Positions 46,351 through 55,456 are shown, counted from the first letter of the stretch. The stretch: DNA of 64,000 nt from Agromyces protaetiae (GCF_030866785.1 NZ_CP133018.1:2356001-2420000); one strand, 5' to 3'. Made by a program: numbers and translations. Notes: generated by a model not told the origin, from the sequence alone.

Positions 46351-49300
46351 TCAGTTGCCGCGCGGGCGGACGACGACGAGGAGATCCCCGGCCTCGACCT
46401 GCTGGGTCTTCGGGATCGCGACGCGTTCGATCACGCCGGAGATGGGAGCCGTGATCGCCGCCTCCATCTTCATGGCCTCGATCGACGCGACCGCCTGGCC
46501 GGCCTCGACCTCGGCGCCGGCCTCGACCTGCAGCGTCACCACGCCGGAGAAGGGTGCGGCGATCTGGCCGGGCTGCGAGGCGTCGGCCTTCTCGGCCGCA
46601 CGCGTCTCGACCACGATCGAGCGATCGCGCACGAAGACCGGGCGCAGCTGGCCGTTGAGGATGGTCATGACGGTGCGCATGCCCTTGTCGTCGGCCTCGC
46701 CGATCGCCTCGAGCCCCGCGTACAGCCGCACGCCGCGCTCGATCTCGACGACGTGCTCGGTGCCGACCTGCAGACCGTAGAGGTAGTCGGCCGTGTCCAC
46801 GACCGACAGGTCCCCGAACAGCTCGCGGATCTGCTCGAACTGGCGCGTCGGCGCCGGGAAGAGCAGCGTGTTGAGCGTCGAGCGCCGCGTCGCGCTGTCA
46901 CCCTCGAGCCCGGCGCGCTGCTCGTCCGTGAGCTCGGTCACGCCGACGCGGACCTCGCGGCCGGCGAGCACCTTGGAGCGGAACGGCTCAGGCCAACCGC
47001 CCGGCAGGTCGCCGAGCTCGCCCGCCATGAAGCCGATCACCGAGTCGGGCACGTCGTACTTCTCGGGGTTGGCCTCGAAGTCGGCCGGGTCGGCCTTGAC
47101 CGCCGCGAGGTGCAGCGCGAGATCGCCGACGACCTTGGACGACGGCGTGACCTTCGGCACCCGGCCCAGGATGTTGTTCGCCGCGGCGTACATGTCCTCG
47201 ATGAGCTCGAAGTCGTCGGCGAGGCCGAGCGCGATCGCCTGCTGCCGCAGGTTCGACAGCTGCCCGCCCGGGATCTCGTGGTGGTACACCCGGCCGGTGG
47301 GGCCCGGCAGCCCCGACTCGAACGGCTTGTACAGCCGGCGGACCGCCTCCCAGTACGGCTCGAGATCGGACACGGCGTCGAGCGAGATGCCCGTGTCACG
47401 CTCGGTGTGCGCGAGCGCGGCGACGAGCGACGACGCCGAGGGCTGGCTCGTGGTGCCCGCCATCGGCGCGCTCGCGACGTCGACCGCGTCGACGCCCGCA
47501 CGGCTGGCCGCGAGCAGCGTCGCGAGCTGGCCGCCGGCGGTGTCGTGCGTGTGCAGGTGCACGGGAAGGTCGAACCGCTCGCGCAGCGCGGCGACGAGCT
47601 TCTCGGCCGCAGCGGGACGCAGCAGCCCGGCCATGTCCTTGATCGCAAGGATGTGCGCGCCCGCGTCGACGATCTCGTCGGCGAGGCCCAGGTAGTAGTC
47701 GAGCGTGTAGAGGTCCTCGGCGGGGTCGAGCAGATCGCCCGTGTAGCAGAGCGCGACCTCGGCGACGGCGGTGCCGGTCGCGAGGACCGCGTCGATCGCC
47801 GGTCGCATCTGCGAGACGTCGTTGAGTGCGTCGAAGATCCGGAAGATGTCGACGCCCGTCGCGGCGGCCTCACGCACGAACGCGTCGGTCACCTCGGTCG
47901 GGTACGGCGTGTAGCCGACCGTGTTCCGGCCGCGGAGCAGCATCTGGATGTTCAGGTTGGGCAGCGCCTCGCGGAGCGCGGCGAGCCGGTCCCAGGGGTC
48001 TTCGCCGAGGAAGCGCAGCGCGACGTCATACGTCGCCCCGCCCCACGCCTCGACGGACAACAGTTGGGGCGTCAACCGGGAGACGTACGGCGCGACCGCG
48101 ACCAGGTCCTTCGTGCGCACGCGGGTCGCGAGCAGCGACTGGTGGGCGTCCCGGAAGGTCGTCTCGGTGACCGCGAGCGGGGTCTGCGCGCGGAGCGCGG
48201 CCGCGAACCCGGCCGGCCCGAGCTCGAGGAGCCGCTGGCGCGACCCGTCGGGCGCGGGCGTCGTCAGGTCGAGCTTCGGCAGCTTGTCGACCGGTGCGAC
48301 GTTGATCGGCGCCGCGCCGTTCGGCTGGTTCACCGTGACATCCGCCAGCCAGTTCAGGATCTTGGTGCCGCGGTCCTTCGAGACGCGGCCGCGCATCAGC
48401 TGCGGACGCTCGTCGATGAACGACGTGCTGAGGTCGCCCGCGATGAACGCCGGGTCGTCGAGCACGGCCTGCAGGAACGGGATGTTCGTCGAGACGCCAC
48501 GGATGCGGAACTCCGCGAGTGCGCGCCTCGCCCGGGTCACGGCCTGCGGGTAGTCCCGGCCACGGGTGATGAGCTTGGCGAGCATGGAGTCGAAGTGCGG
48601 GCTGATCTGCGCACCCGGGTTGACCGTGCCGCCGTCGAGGCGGATGCCGGCGCCGCCCGGAGACCGGTAGGTCGTGATCTTGCCGGTGTCGGGGCGGAAG
48701 TTCGCGGTCGGGTCCTCCGTCGTGATGCGGCACTGCAGGGCCGCACCGCGCAGCTGGATCTGCTCCTGCCGCAGTCCGAGCTCGGCGAGCGTCTCACCGG
48801 CCGCGATGCGCATCTGCGAGACCACGAGGTCGACGTCGGTGACCTCCTCGGTCACGGTGTGCTCGACCTGGATGCGCGGGTTCATCTCGATGAACACGTG
48901 CTGACCTGCACGGTCGCCCGCGGTGTCGACGAGGAACTCGACGGTGCCCGCGTTCACGTACCCGATGGACTTCGCGAACGCGATCGCATCACGGTGGAGG
49001 GCCTTGCGGATGTCCTCGTCGAGGTTCGGCGCGGGCGCGATCTCCACGACCTTCTGATGACGCCGCTGCACGGAGCAGTCGCGTTCGAAGAGGTGCACGG
49101 TCTCCCCCGTGGCGTCGGCCAGCACCTGCACCTCGATGTGGCGCGGCCGCAGGACGGCCTGCTCGAGGAACATCGTGGGGTCGCCGAACGCGCTGTCGGC
49201 TTCGCGCATGGCCTCTTCGAGCGCGGGCCGCAGGTCGGCCTTGGTCGCGACCCGGCGCATGCCCCGGCCGCCGCCGCCGGCCACGGCCTTCGCGAAGATC

Positions 49301-49761
49301 GGGAACCCGATCTCGTCGGCCTGCGCCAGCAGCTGCTCGATGTCGCGCGACGGCTCCGTCGACTTCAGCACCGGGACGCCGGCGGCGATCGCCTGCGACT
49401 TCGCCGTCACCTTGTTGCCCGCCATCTCGAGCACCCGCGTGGGCGGCCCGATGAAGGTGATGCCGGCGTCGGCTGCCGCCTGCGCGAGCTCGGGGTTCTC
49501 GGAGAGGAAGCCGTAGCCCGGGTAGATGGCGTCGGCGCCCGACTCCCTGGCGACCCTGATGATCTCGTTCACGTCGAGATAGGCGCGCACCGGGTGGCCC
49601 GGCTCACCGATCTGGTAGGCCTCGTCCGCCTTGAGTCGATGCAGTGAGTTGCGGTCTTCGAAGGGATAGACCGCAACGGTCTTCGCACCGAGTTCGACGG
49701 CCGCACGGAACGCCCGAATGGCGATTTCGCCGCGATTGGCAACCAGGATCTTCGTGAACAT
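46351..49761 (-). CDS. pyc: Pyruvate carboxylase
   Basis: Biotin enzyme (1136 aa) that carboxylates pyruvate to oxaloacetate, the main anaplerotic step in many actinobacteria. Domains in order: biotin carboxylase (KILVANRGEIAIRAFRAAVE, ATP loop VAGGGGRGMRRV, EMNPRIQVEHTVTEEVTDVD), carboxyltransferase (TTFRDAHQSLLATRVRTKDL, MLLRGRNTVGYTPYPTEVTD, LHTHDTAGGQ), the allosteric/tetramerisation part, and the biotin carrier domain with the biotinyl Lys in EAMKME (about residue 1096). ATG 49761 has GGAAAGG closely upstream. Divergent from the parA-like gene across an 87-bp spacer. Confidence 0.97.
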   Translation of the reverse strand: MFTKILVANRGEIAIRAFRAAVELGAKTVAVYPFEDRNSLHRLKADEAYQIGEPGHPVRAYLDVNEIIRVARESGADAIYPGYGFLSENPELAQAAADAGITFIGPPTRVLEMAGNKVTAKSQAIAAGVPVLKSTEPSRDIEQLLAQADEIGFPIFAKAVAGGGGRGMRRVATKADLRPALEEAMREADSAFGDPTMFLEQAVLRPRHIEVQVLADATGETVHLFERDCSVQRRHQKVVEIAPAPNLDEDIRKALHRDAIAFAKSIGYVNAGTVEFLVDTAGDRAGQHVFIEMNPRIQVEHTVTEEVTDVDLVVSQMRIAAGETLAELGLRQEQIQLRGAALQCRITTEDPTANFRPDTGKITTYRSPGGAGIRLDGGTVNPGAQISPHFDSMLAKLITRGRDYPQAVTRARRALAEFRIRGVSTNIPFLQAVLDDPAFIAGDLSTSFIDERPQLMRGRVSKDRGTKILNWLADVTVNQPNGAAPINVAPVDKLPKLDLTTPAPDGSRQRLLELGPAGFAAALRAQTPLAVTETTFRDAHQSLLATRVRTKDLVAVAPYVSRLTPQLLSVEAWGGATYDVALRFLGEDPWDRLAALREALPNLNIQMLLRGRNTVGYTPYPTEVTDAFVREAAATGVDIFRIFDALNDVSQMRPAIDAVLATGTAVAEVALCYTGDLLDPAEDLYTLDYYLGLADEIVDAGAHILAIKDMAGLLRPAAAEKLVAALRERFDLPVHLHTHDTAGGQLATLLAASRAGVDAVDVASAPMAGTTSQPSASSLVAALAHTERDTGISLDAVSDLEPYWEAVRRLYKPFESGLPGPTGRVYHHEIPGGQLSNLRQQAIALGLADDFELIEDMYAAANNILGRVPKVTPSSKVVGDLALHLAAVKADPADFEANPEKYDVPDSVIGFMAGELGDLPGGWPEPFRSKVLAGREVRVGVTELTDEQRAGLEGDSATRRSTLNTLLFPAPTRQFEQIRELFGDLSVVDTADYLYGLQVGTEHVVEIERGVRLYAGLEAIGEADDKGMRTVMTILNGQLRPVFVRDRSIVVETRAAEKADASQPGQIAAPFSGVVTLQVEAGAEVEAGQAVASIEAMKMEAAITAPISGVIERVAIPKTQQVEAGDLLVVVRPRGN

Positions 49762-49848
49762 GAGGCCTTTCCGAGATGGTTCGGAGACGGATTTGCGCAC
49801 AGCGAACGTTTAGGTATCGCCCAACGTCTAAAGGTAACGTATCTGTTC

Positions 49849-50694
49849 GTGCATGTTCTCTCCGTCAGCTCCCTCAAGGGCGGCGTCGGCAAGACCACCG
49901 TGACCCTCGGACTGGCGTCGGCGGCCTTCGCCCGCGGCGTCCGCACGCTCGTCGTCGACCTCGACCCCCAATCGGATGTCTCGACCGGCATGGACATCCA
50001 GATCGCCGGCCACCTGAACGTGGCCGATGTGCTGGCTTCGCCGAAAGAGAAGATCGTCAGGTCGGCGATCGCCGCGAGCGGCTGGTCCAAGTCGAACCCG
50101 CAGGGCACCATCGACGTCATGATCGGCAGCCCGGCTGCGATCAACTTCGACGGGCCGCATCCGTCGATCCGCGACATCTGGAAGCTCGAGGAGGCGCTCG
50201 CGAACGTCGAGTCCGACTACGAGCTCGTGCTCATCGACTGCGCACCCTCACTCAATGCGCTCACGCGCACGGCGTGGGCCGCGAGCGACCGTGTGGCCGT
50301 CGTCACCGAGCCAGGGCTCTTCTCGGTCGCCGCCGCCGACCGCGCGCTCCGCGCGATCGAAGAGATCCGCCGCGGCCTCTCACCTCGACTGCAGCCGCTC
50401 GGCATCGTCGTGAACCGGGCCCGCGTCCAGTCGCTCGAGCACCAGTTCCGCATCAAAGAGCTGCGCGACATGTTCGGGCCCCTGGTGCTCTCGCCCCAGC
50501 TCCCCGAGCGCACCTCGCTGCAGCAGGCGCAGGGCGCGGCGAAGCCGCTGCACATGTGGCCCGGCGAGAGCGCCGAAGAGATGTCGGCGCACTTCGACCA
50601 GCTGCTCGATCGCGTGCTGCGCACCGCGCGCATCGGCGAGTATGCGAACGGTGAGCCGGCCGAGGAGCCGCTCACGGTCGAGCGCGCCGGCTGA
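49849..50694 (+). CDS. Orphan ParA-family ATPase
   Basis: Deviant Walker A ATPase of the ParA/MinD family (281 aa). It starts HVLSVSSLKGGVGKTTVTLG (Walker A KGGVGKTT), with VDLDPQSDVSTGMDIQ (Walker A' region) and LVLIDCAPSLNALTRTAW (Walker B). There is no ParB gene next to it and it is remote from an origin-type gene set, so it is probably not the chromosomal ParA. The cargo is unknown. The GTG start lies 8 nt after a TAACGT box. It is convergent with the merR-type gene. Confidence 0.88.
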   Translation: MHVLSVSSLKGGVGKTTVTLGLASAAFARGVRTLVVDLDPQSDVSTGMDIQIAGHLNVADVLASPKEKIVRSAIAASGWSKSNPQGTIDVMIGSPAAINFDGPHPSIRDIWKLEEALANVESDYELVLIDCAPSLNALTRTAWAASDRVAVVTEPGLFSVAAADRALRAIEEIRRGLSPRLQPLGIVVNRARVQSLEHQFRIKELRDMFGPLVLSPQLPERTSLQQAQGAAKPLHMWPGESAEEMSAHFDQLLDRVLRTARIGEYANGEPAEEPLTVERAG

Positions 50695-50775
50695 GCGTTC
50701 ATTGGGCGGGTCGCGGGTGACGATCGCGACCACGGATCGAGAGCACACGGCCAGGCGGCCGTGCGAGCACCGGTC

Positions 50776-51330
50776 CTAGGAGATGCGTCGCGTCTTCGCG
50801 CCGCGTCGCGCGGCGAGCTCGTCGATCGGGTCGGCGGGCTGGGTGCCGATCTCGACGAGCGTCGATTCGACCTCGCGGAGCACTTTGCCGACGGCGATGC
50901 CGAAGACGCCCTGTCCGCGGTTGACGAGGTCGATGACCTCGTCATCGGACGTGCACAGGTAGACGCTCGCGCCGTCGCTCATCAGGGTCGTCTGCGCGAG
51001 ATCCTGGACGCCGGCCTCGCGGAGCTGGGTCACCGCCGTGCGGATCTGCTGCAGCGAGATGCCGGTGTCGAGCAGGCGCTTCACGAGCTTGAGGACGAGG
51101 ATGTCGCGGAACCCGTACAGGCGCTGCGAACCCGAGCCCGCGGCCCCGCGAACGGTCGGCTCGACGAGACTGGTGCGCGCCCAATAGTCGAGCTGCCGGT
51201 AGCTGATGCCCGCGGCGCGAGCCGCGACCGCACCGCGGTAGCCGCCGCCGTCGTCGTGCTGGGGCAGTCCGTCGGTGAAGAGCAGGCCGAGGTCGTAGCG
51301 CGTTCGATCGCTCCGCTCGAGCTCAGTCAT
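50776..51330 (-). CDS. MerR-family regulator (Rv1830-like)
   Basis: MerR-type transcription factor (184 aa). The DNA-binding part reads GYRGAVAARAAGISYRQLDY then WARTSLVEPTVRGAAGSGSQ, RLYGFRDILVLKLVKRLLDT and GISLQQIRTAVTQLREAG. The C-terminal part (VYLCTSDDEVIDLVNRGQGV) resembles the actinobacterial Rv1830 group. GAGGGG lies 7 nt before ATG 51330. It is the fourth gene after pgsA, garA and ftsR, the same order as in M. tuberculosis but without the gene for the DUF151 nuclease in between. Effector and targets unknown. Confidence 0.87.
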   Translation of the reverse strand: MTELERSDRTRYDLGLLFTDGLPQHDDGGGYRGAVAARAAGISYRQLDYWARTSLVEPTVRGAAGSGSQRLYGFRDILVLKLVKRLLDTGISLQQIRTAVTQLREAGVQDLAQTTLMSDGASVYLCTSDDEVIDLVNRGQGVFGIAVGKVLREVESTLVEIGTQPADPIDELAARRGAKTRRIS

Positions 51331-51462
51331 CCGGGTGCCCCTCACTGTTCCACGCGTCGTGCTCGGCGCGTGACCCCAACGCTACCGAGCGGACGAACCC
51401 CGGCCAAACACATCCGGCCGATCGTCACGGCGTGTCGCGTCGGCCTCGCGGGTTCGCGTGCG

Positions 51463-52152
51463 TCAGCGCGTCGGTTTCGTGAGCGCGCTGCGCAGGATGC
51501 TGCCGTGGATCGTCTCGAGTTGCCGCCCGAGGTCGAGCGCGCGTTCCATGGAGCGCGCGCGCCCGGCAGGGTCGTTGCGCCTCGCCGGGGCAATGGCGCG
51601 TTCGATCAGTGCGGCGTCGCGCTCCGCGGCGAACCGGACCCCGCGAAGGTGGCGCGGTTCGATGCCGACGGCTCTGAGCATGGCGAGGGCCTGCATGACC
51701 TCGAGCGCATCGTCACCGTAGTCGTCGGCGGCCGGGAGCAGCCCCGCGGAGACGGCTTCGTCGAGCAACGACGGCGGCGCGCCGGCCGCTCGCGCGAGCT
51801 CGTCTCGGCGGAACCTCGGCGCACGGGTGACCTGCGCCGCCGGTGCGGCGCCGGGCAGCGCGGGCGTCTCGCCGGCGTCGATCGCCTCGAGGTGGGTGCG
51901 GATGACCTTCAGGGGAAGATAGTGGTCGCGTTGCATCGCGAGCACGAACCCGATGCGCTCGACGTCGCCCGGGGCGAACTTCCGGTAGCCAGACGGGGTG
52001 CGCGCGGGAGTCACGAGCCCCTGCTCTTCGAGGAACCGGAGCTTCGAGGGCGTCAACTCGGGGAACTCGGGCTGCAGCCGGGCGAGCACCTGCCCGATGC
52101 CGAGCAGCGGCACGCCGCGGCCCGCGGCCTGCGATGCGGCCGAACGGGCCAC
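51463..52152 (-). CDS. ftsR: MerR-family regulator FtsR (Rv1828-like)
   Basis: MerR-type regulator (229 aa) with the FtsR pattern: LLGIGQVLARLQPEFPELTP, SKLRFLEEQGLVTPARTPSG, YRKFAPGDVERIGFVLAMQ and DHYLPLKVIRTHLEAID. The C-terminal half carries a second helical region (RFRRDELARAAGAPPSLLDE). In Corynebacterium the homologue activates ftsZ. The GTG start shares a base with the garA stop (TAGTG). A near-perfect palindrome before ftsZ in this window is a candidate target (inference). Confidence 0.88.
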   Translation of the reverse strand: MARSAASQAAGRGVPLLGIGQVLARLQPEFPELTPSKLRFLEEQGLVTPARTPSGYRKFAPGDVERIGFVLAMQRDHYLPLKVIRTHLEAIDAGETPALPGAAPAAQVTRAPRFRRDELARAAGAPPSLLDEAVSAGLLPAADDYGDDALEVMQALAMLRAVGIEPRHLRGVRFAAERDAALIERAIAPARRNDPAGRARSMERALDLGRQLETIHGSILRSALTKPTR

Positions 52153-52661
52153 TAGCCGCCCGCCACCGACGCGAGGTCTCGGCGCGAGGCGTAGAACGTG
52201 AGGCGATACTTGCCGATCTGCACCTCGGCGCCGTCGGAGAGCAGCGCGGTCTCGATGCGCACGCCGTCGAAGTAGGTGCCGTTCAACGAGCTCAGGTCTT
52301 TCACCTCGAACGCGGTGCGGTGACGGAGGAACTCGGCGTGCTTGCGCGAGACCGTCACGTCGTCGAGGAAGATGTCGGCGTCAGGGTGCCGGCCGACGGT
52401 GGTCACATCCTGGTCGAGGAGGAAGCGGGCGCCGCTGTTCGGCCCGCGGCGCACGATGAGCAGGGCTGAGCCGGACGGCAGCGCCCCGATCGCCTCCTGC
52501 TCTTCGGCCGAGACATCGGCGTCGAGCGCGCTCAGCTGCGCTGCGGCTTCCCTGCTGAACCCGATGGTCGTGTCGTCGGCCCGTCCCGCGCCCTGCGCCG
52601 GGTCGAGCGGAGTGCCCGCATCCATCGTGTCGCCGGCCTGGGTGTTGTCGGAATCCGCCAC
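52152..52661 (-). CDS. garA: FHA-domain protein GarA
   Basis: Forkhead-associated regulatory protein (169 aa). In mycobacteria GarA binds and controls 2-oxoglutarate and glutamate enzymes and is switched off when kinases phosphorylate an N-terminal Thr-Thr motif. Here the FHA domain runs over about residues 70-160 (GARFLLDQDVTTVGRHPDAD, DDVTVSRKHAEFLRH, VKDLSSLNGTYFDGVR). The N-terminal part has DDTTIGFSREAA, matching the phospho-acceptor place (ETTS in mycobacteria). GGGAGG lies 6 nt before the GTG. It is directly downstream of pgsA, with 2 nt between. Confidence 0.9.
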   Translation of the reverse strand: MADSDNTQAGDTMDAGTPLDPAQGAGRADDTTIGFSREAAAQLSALDADVSAEEQEAIGALPSGSALLIVRRGPNSGARFLLDQDVTTVGRHPDADIFLDDVTVSRKHAEFLRHRTAFEVKDLSSLNGTYFDGVRIETALLSDGAEVQIGKYRLTFYASRRDLASVAGG

Positions 52662-52663
52662 GG

Positions 52664-53287
52664 CTAACCTCCCGATCCCAGCGTATCGGATCCTGCGTCG
52701 CTCGCCACCCGCGGAATGCGGATGACGCGAGCGGTCTCGATCGCATAGATGACGCCCGCCCACCAGTAGAGGAAGGCGCCCCAGAGGGTGACCGCCCAGC
52801 CGATCGGTGCGCTGACCGCCTCGACGGCGGGGAACGCCGCACCGAGCATGAGGATCGGCAGCCCGGTGAACAGGGCGAACGTGGCGACCTTGCCGAGTTG
52901 ATGCACGGGCAGCGGACCGTAGCCGAAGTTCGCGAGCACGACGCCGAGCACGACGAGGAGCGCGTCGCGCGCGACGATGACCGCGACGATCCACCACGGA
53001 ACGAGATCGCGCGCGGCGAGCCCGATGAGCGCCGCGAAGATGTAGAGCCGGTCGGCCGCCGGGTCGAGGAGACGCCCGAGCTTGGTGATCTGGTTGAGGC
53101 GCCGTGCGAGATATCCGTCGAGCAGATCCGAGATGCTGGCGACGATGAGCACGACGAGCGCCGCGACATAGTCGCCGAGCACGATGAACACCAGGAACAC
53201 CGGGACGAGCAGCAGGCGCAGCATGCTGAGCAGGTTCGGGACGGTCCAGATGCGGTCGCTCTCCCCCGCCGCTCCGTCCCCGTTCAC
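52664..53287 (-). CDS. CDP-alcohol phosphatidyltransferase (PgsA-like)
   Basis: Membrane phospholipid synthase (207 aa) that joins CDP-diacylglycerol to an alcohol, most likely glycerol 3-phosphate (phosphatidylglycerol or cardiolipin synthesis). The CDP-OH-P motif is complete: SDLLDGYLARRLNQITKLGR then LLDPAADR. About five to six membrane helices. The position before garA and ftsR matches mycobacterial pgsA2. The GTG start lies 6 nt after a -10-like TAGGAT (53299-53294), consistent with a leaderless transcript for the operon. Confidence 0.92.
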   Translation of the reverse strand: MNGDGAAGESDRIWTVPNLLSMLRLLLVPVFLVFIVLGDYVAALVVLIVASISDLLDGYLARRLNQITKLGRLLDPAADRLYIFAALIGLAARDLVPWWIVAVIVARDALLVVLGVVLANFGYGPLPVHQLGKVATFALFTGLPILMLGAAFPAVEAVSAPIGWAVTLWGAFLYWWAGVIYAIETARVIRIPRVASDAGSDTLGSGG

Positions 53288-53343
53288 ACGTCGATCCTAG
53301 CGACGCCCACGAAATCGATGAGCGAGGTCCTAGAATCGCGCAC

Positions 53344-54174
53344 ATGAACGCCCTGACCGTGTGTCTCGTGCTGTGCGGCGTCGTCACCGCCGGCACCTGG
53401 CTCGCCAGCGTCGTCACGCGCGAGCACTCCTGGGTCGATCGAATCTGGTCGATCGCGCCGATCGCCTATGCCTGGATCCTCGCTGCAGGGGGCGGCTTCG
53501 AGCCCCGGCTCGTGCTGATGGGCGTGCTCGTCACGCTCTGGGGCATCCGGCTGACCTTCAACTTCTGGCGCAAGGGCGGCTACCGGCCTGGCAGCGGCGA
53601 GGACTACCGCTGGGCGGTGCTGCGCGGCCGCATGCCGGGCTGGGCCTTCGCCCTGTTCAACCTCGGCTTCATCTCGATCTACCAGAACGCGCTCATCCTC
53701 GCGTTCTGCCTGCCGGTGTACACGGCGTCGCAGTCCGGCGCGCCGCTCGGGGCGTGGGACATCGTGCTCGCGGTCGGATTCCTCGCGCTGCTCGCGGGCG
53801 AGACGATCGCCGACCAGCAGCAGTGGCGTTTCCACCAGTGGAAGGCCGCGGAGCGCGTGGCCGGCCGGGCCCCGCAGCCGGGCTTCTTGCAGCAGGGCCT
53901 CTTCCGCGTCTCGCGGCACCCGAACTTCTTCTTCGAACAGGCGCAGTGGTGGGTCTTCTACGGGTTCGCCGTGGCGGCGACGGGCGTATGGCTGCACTGG
54001 ACCGTCGCGGGCGCTGCGCTGCTCACCCTGCTGTTCATCGGCTCGACGATCTTCACCGAGTCGATCTCGCGAAGCCGCTACCCCGAGTACGACGACTACC
54101 GCCGTCGCACGTCGATGCTGGTGCCGTGGTTCCCGCGCCCCGCGCGGGCCCACGCCACCCCGGTCGCCGAGTAG
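53344..54174 (+). CDS. DUF1295 membrane protein (steroid 5-alpha reductase-like fold)
   Basis: Membrane protein (276 aa) of the DUF1295 family, related to steroid 5-alpha reductases and isoprenylcysteine methyltransferases. It starts MNALTVCLVLCGVVTAGTWL with HSWVDRIWSIAPIAYAWIL. The conserved C-terminal signature is GLFRVSRHPNFFFEQAQWWV and SRYPEYDDYRRRTSMLVPWF. About seven membrane helices. The bacterial function is not established. ATG 53344 lies 7 nt after TAGAAT (53331-53336), a leaderless layout divergent from pgsA. Confidence 0.9.
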   Translation: MNALTVCLVLCGVVTAGTWLASVVTREHSWVDRIWSIAPIAYAWILAAGGGFEPRLVLMGVLVTLWGIRLTFNFWRKGGYRPGSGEDYRWAVLRGRMPGWAFALFNLGFISIYQNALILAFCLPVYTASQSGAPLGAWDIVLAVGFLALLAGETIADQQQWRFHQWKAAERVAGRAPQPGFLQQGLFRVSRHPNFFFEQAQWWVFYGFAVAATGVWLHWTVAGAALLTLLFIGSTIFTESISRSRYPEYDDYRRRTSMLVPWFPRPARAHATPVAE

Positions 54175-54188
54175 GGCGCGAACCCGCG

Positions 54189-54638
54189 TCAGATCTTCGC
54201 GGCGAGCGCGGGCCAGGCTTCGGCGAAGCGCGGATGCAGCGGCAGCGCCGCGACCTCGTCCACGGGCACCCAGGACAGCGCGATGCTCTCGGGATCGCTC
54301 ACGACGGGCGGGAACCGTTCGACGGCGTCGGCGACGACGGTCGTGTACGACCAGTAGCCGAGGTCGAGCACCGTGCTGAACCGCACGACCAGGAGGCCGG
54401 CCGGCACACCGGCTTCCTCGGCGGCTTCGCGCACCGCGGCGTCGACCGCGCTCTCCCCCTCGTGCCGGGCGCCGCCCGGCATGCCCCAGGTACCGCCGAA
54501 ATGGCTCCACACCGCGCGGTGCTGCAGCAGCACTTCACGGCCGGGGCTGACCGCGAGCAGCCCGGCCGCACCGAACCGCCCCCAGTACCTCGCCCCGTCG
54601 GGGCCCTCGACCCAGGCATCGCCGCTCACGCCGCTCAT
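54189..54638 (-). CDS. Nudix hydrolase
   Basis: Small Nudix-fold pyrophosphatase (149 aa). It starts MSGVSGDAWVEGPDGARYWG with FGAAGLLAVSPGREVLLQHR. The Nudix box is complete: GGARHEGESAVDAAV then REAAEEAGVPAG (Gx5Ex7REx2EExG). The substrate cannot be predicted. The start at ATG 54638 is the best fit. It converges with the DUF1295 gene (14 nt) and diverges from the S4 gene. Confidence 0.9.
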   Translation of the reverse strand: MSGVSGDAWVEGPDGARYWGRFGAAGLLAVSPGREVLLQHRAVWSHFGGTWGMPGGARHEGESAVDAAVREAAEEAGVPAGLLVVRFSTVLDLGYWSYTTVVADAVERFPPVVSDPESIALSWVPVDEVAALPLHPRFAEAWPALAAKI

Positions 54639-54704
54639 CCGTCCAGCATGCCCCACTCGCCGCTGGTCGACGGCGAACCGCGTCACCCGACGTAGGGTGA
54701 GGGG

Positions 54705-55085
54705 GTGAGCGACGAGTCCCCGGTGCGCGTCGACGCCTGGCTCTGGGCGGTGCGGCAGTACAAGACGAGGTCGGCGGCGACGGCTGCGTGCCGCGCCGGA
54801 CACGTGCGCGTGAACGGCGAGCGGGCGAAGGCCGCGCAGCAGGTGCGCCCAGGCGACGAGCTGCGGGTCCGCGTGAACGGCTTCGATCGATTGCTGGTCG
54901 TGCGGCGGACGATCGTCAAGCGCGTGTCGGCCACGCTCGCCGCGACCGCGGTGGAGGACCTCACGCCGCCCCCGCCGCCGAGGACCGAGCAGGCCCTCGC
55001 ACCCATGCGGGACCGGGGTGCCGGCCGGCCGACCAAACGTGAGCGCCGGGACCTCGAGCGGCTCCGCGGTCGCCCGGGCGCGTAG
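54705..55085 (+). CDS. S4-domain RNA-binding protein (Hsp15-like)
   Basis: Small RNA-binding protein (126 aa). The S4 domain is PVRVDAWLWAVRQYKTRSAA, TAACRAGHVRVNGERAKAAQ and QVRPGDELRVRVNGFDRLLV, the pattern of heat-shock protein 15, which rescues stalled 50S subunits in E. coli. The C-terminus is basic and Pro/Arg-rich. The GTG start lies 6 nt after TAGGGT (54693-54698). Confidence 0.9.
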   Translation: MSDESPVRVDAWLWAVRQYKTRSAATAACRAGHVRVNGERAKAAQQVRPGDELRVRVNGFDRLLVVRRTIVKRVSATLAATAVEDLTPPPPPRTEQALAPMRDRGAGRPTKRERRDLERLRGRPGA

Positions 55086-55095
55086 GCTGGATCGC

Positions 55096-55389
55096 GTGAA
55101 GAAGGACATCTCGCACGAACCCGATGCGCGGCGTTACGCCCTGCGCGTGAACGGCGAGCTCGCGAGCGTGCTCGACTACCGGGTGCTCGGCGACTCGATC
55201 GCCTTCACCCGGACCTTCACCAATCCGCCGTACCGCGGCAATGGTCTCGCGGGCGAGGTCGTCGCGTTCGCGGTCGACGACGTCGAGGCGGGTTCGAAGC
55301 GCACGATCGTGCCGGCGTGCTGGTACGTCGGCGAGTGGTTCGACCGGCACCCCGACCGTGCCCACCTGCTCGACCCGCGAACGAGCTGA
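55096..55389 (+). CDS. YjdJ-type GNAT N-acetyltransferase
   Basis: Short acetyltransferase-like protein (97 aa) of the COG2388 group. The protein starts KKDISHEPDARRYALRVNGE; TFTNPPYRGNGLAGEVVAFA contains the acetyl-CoA loop (RGNGLA), followed by VPACWYVGEWFDRHPD. Members are minimal GNAT folds with unknown substrates. GTG 55096 lies 7 nt after TAGGCT (55083-55088), again a leaderless layout, 10 nt after the S4 gene's stop. Confidence 0.88.
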   Translation: MKKDISHEPDARRYALRVNGELASVLDYRVLGDSIAFTRTFTNPPYRGNGLAGEVVAFAVDDVEAGSKRTIVPACWYVGEWFDRHPDRAHLLDPRTS

Positions 55390-55456
55390 CTGCCCCGCAC
55401 GGCCGGCGCTACGGTTGGGTGGACCCCGGATCGACCGGCGTCGGATGGGAACAGCG

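Noticed and set aside
46753-49647. 964-codon open frame antisense to pyc
   Set aside because: Same cause: high GC removes stop codons opposite a real gene. The translation has no family features.
49849-50694. Chromosome partition ParA
   Set aside because: No parB, no parS-like palindromes and no gidB/rnpA-type neighbours; called an orphan ParA instead.
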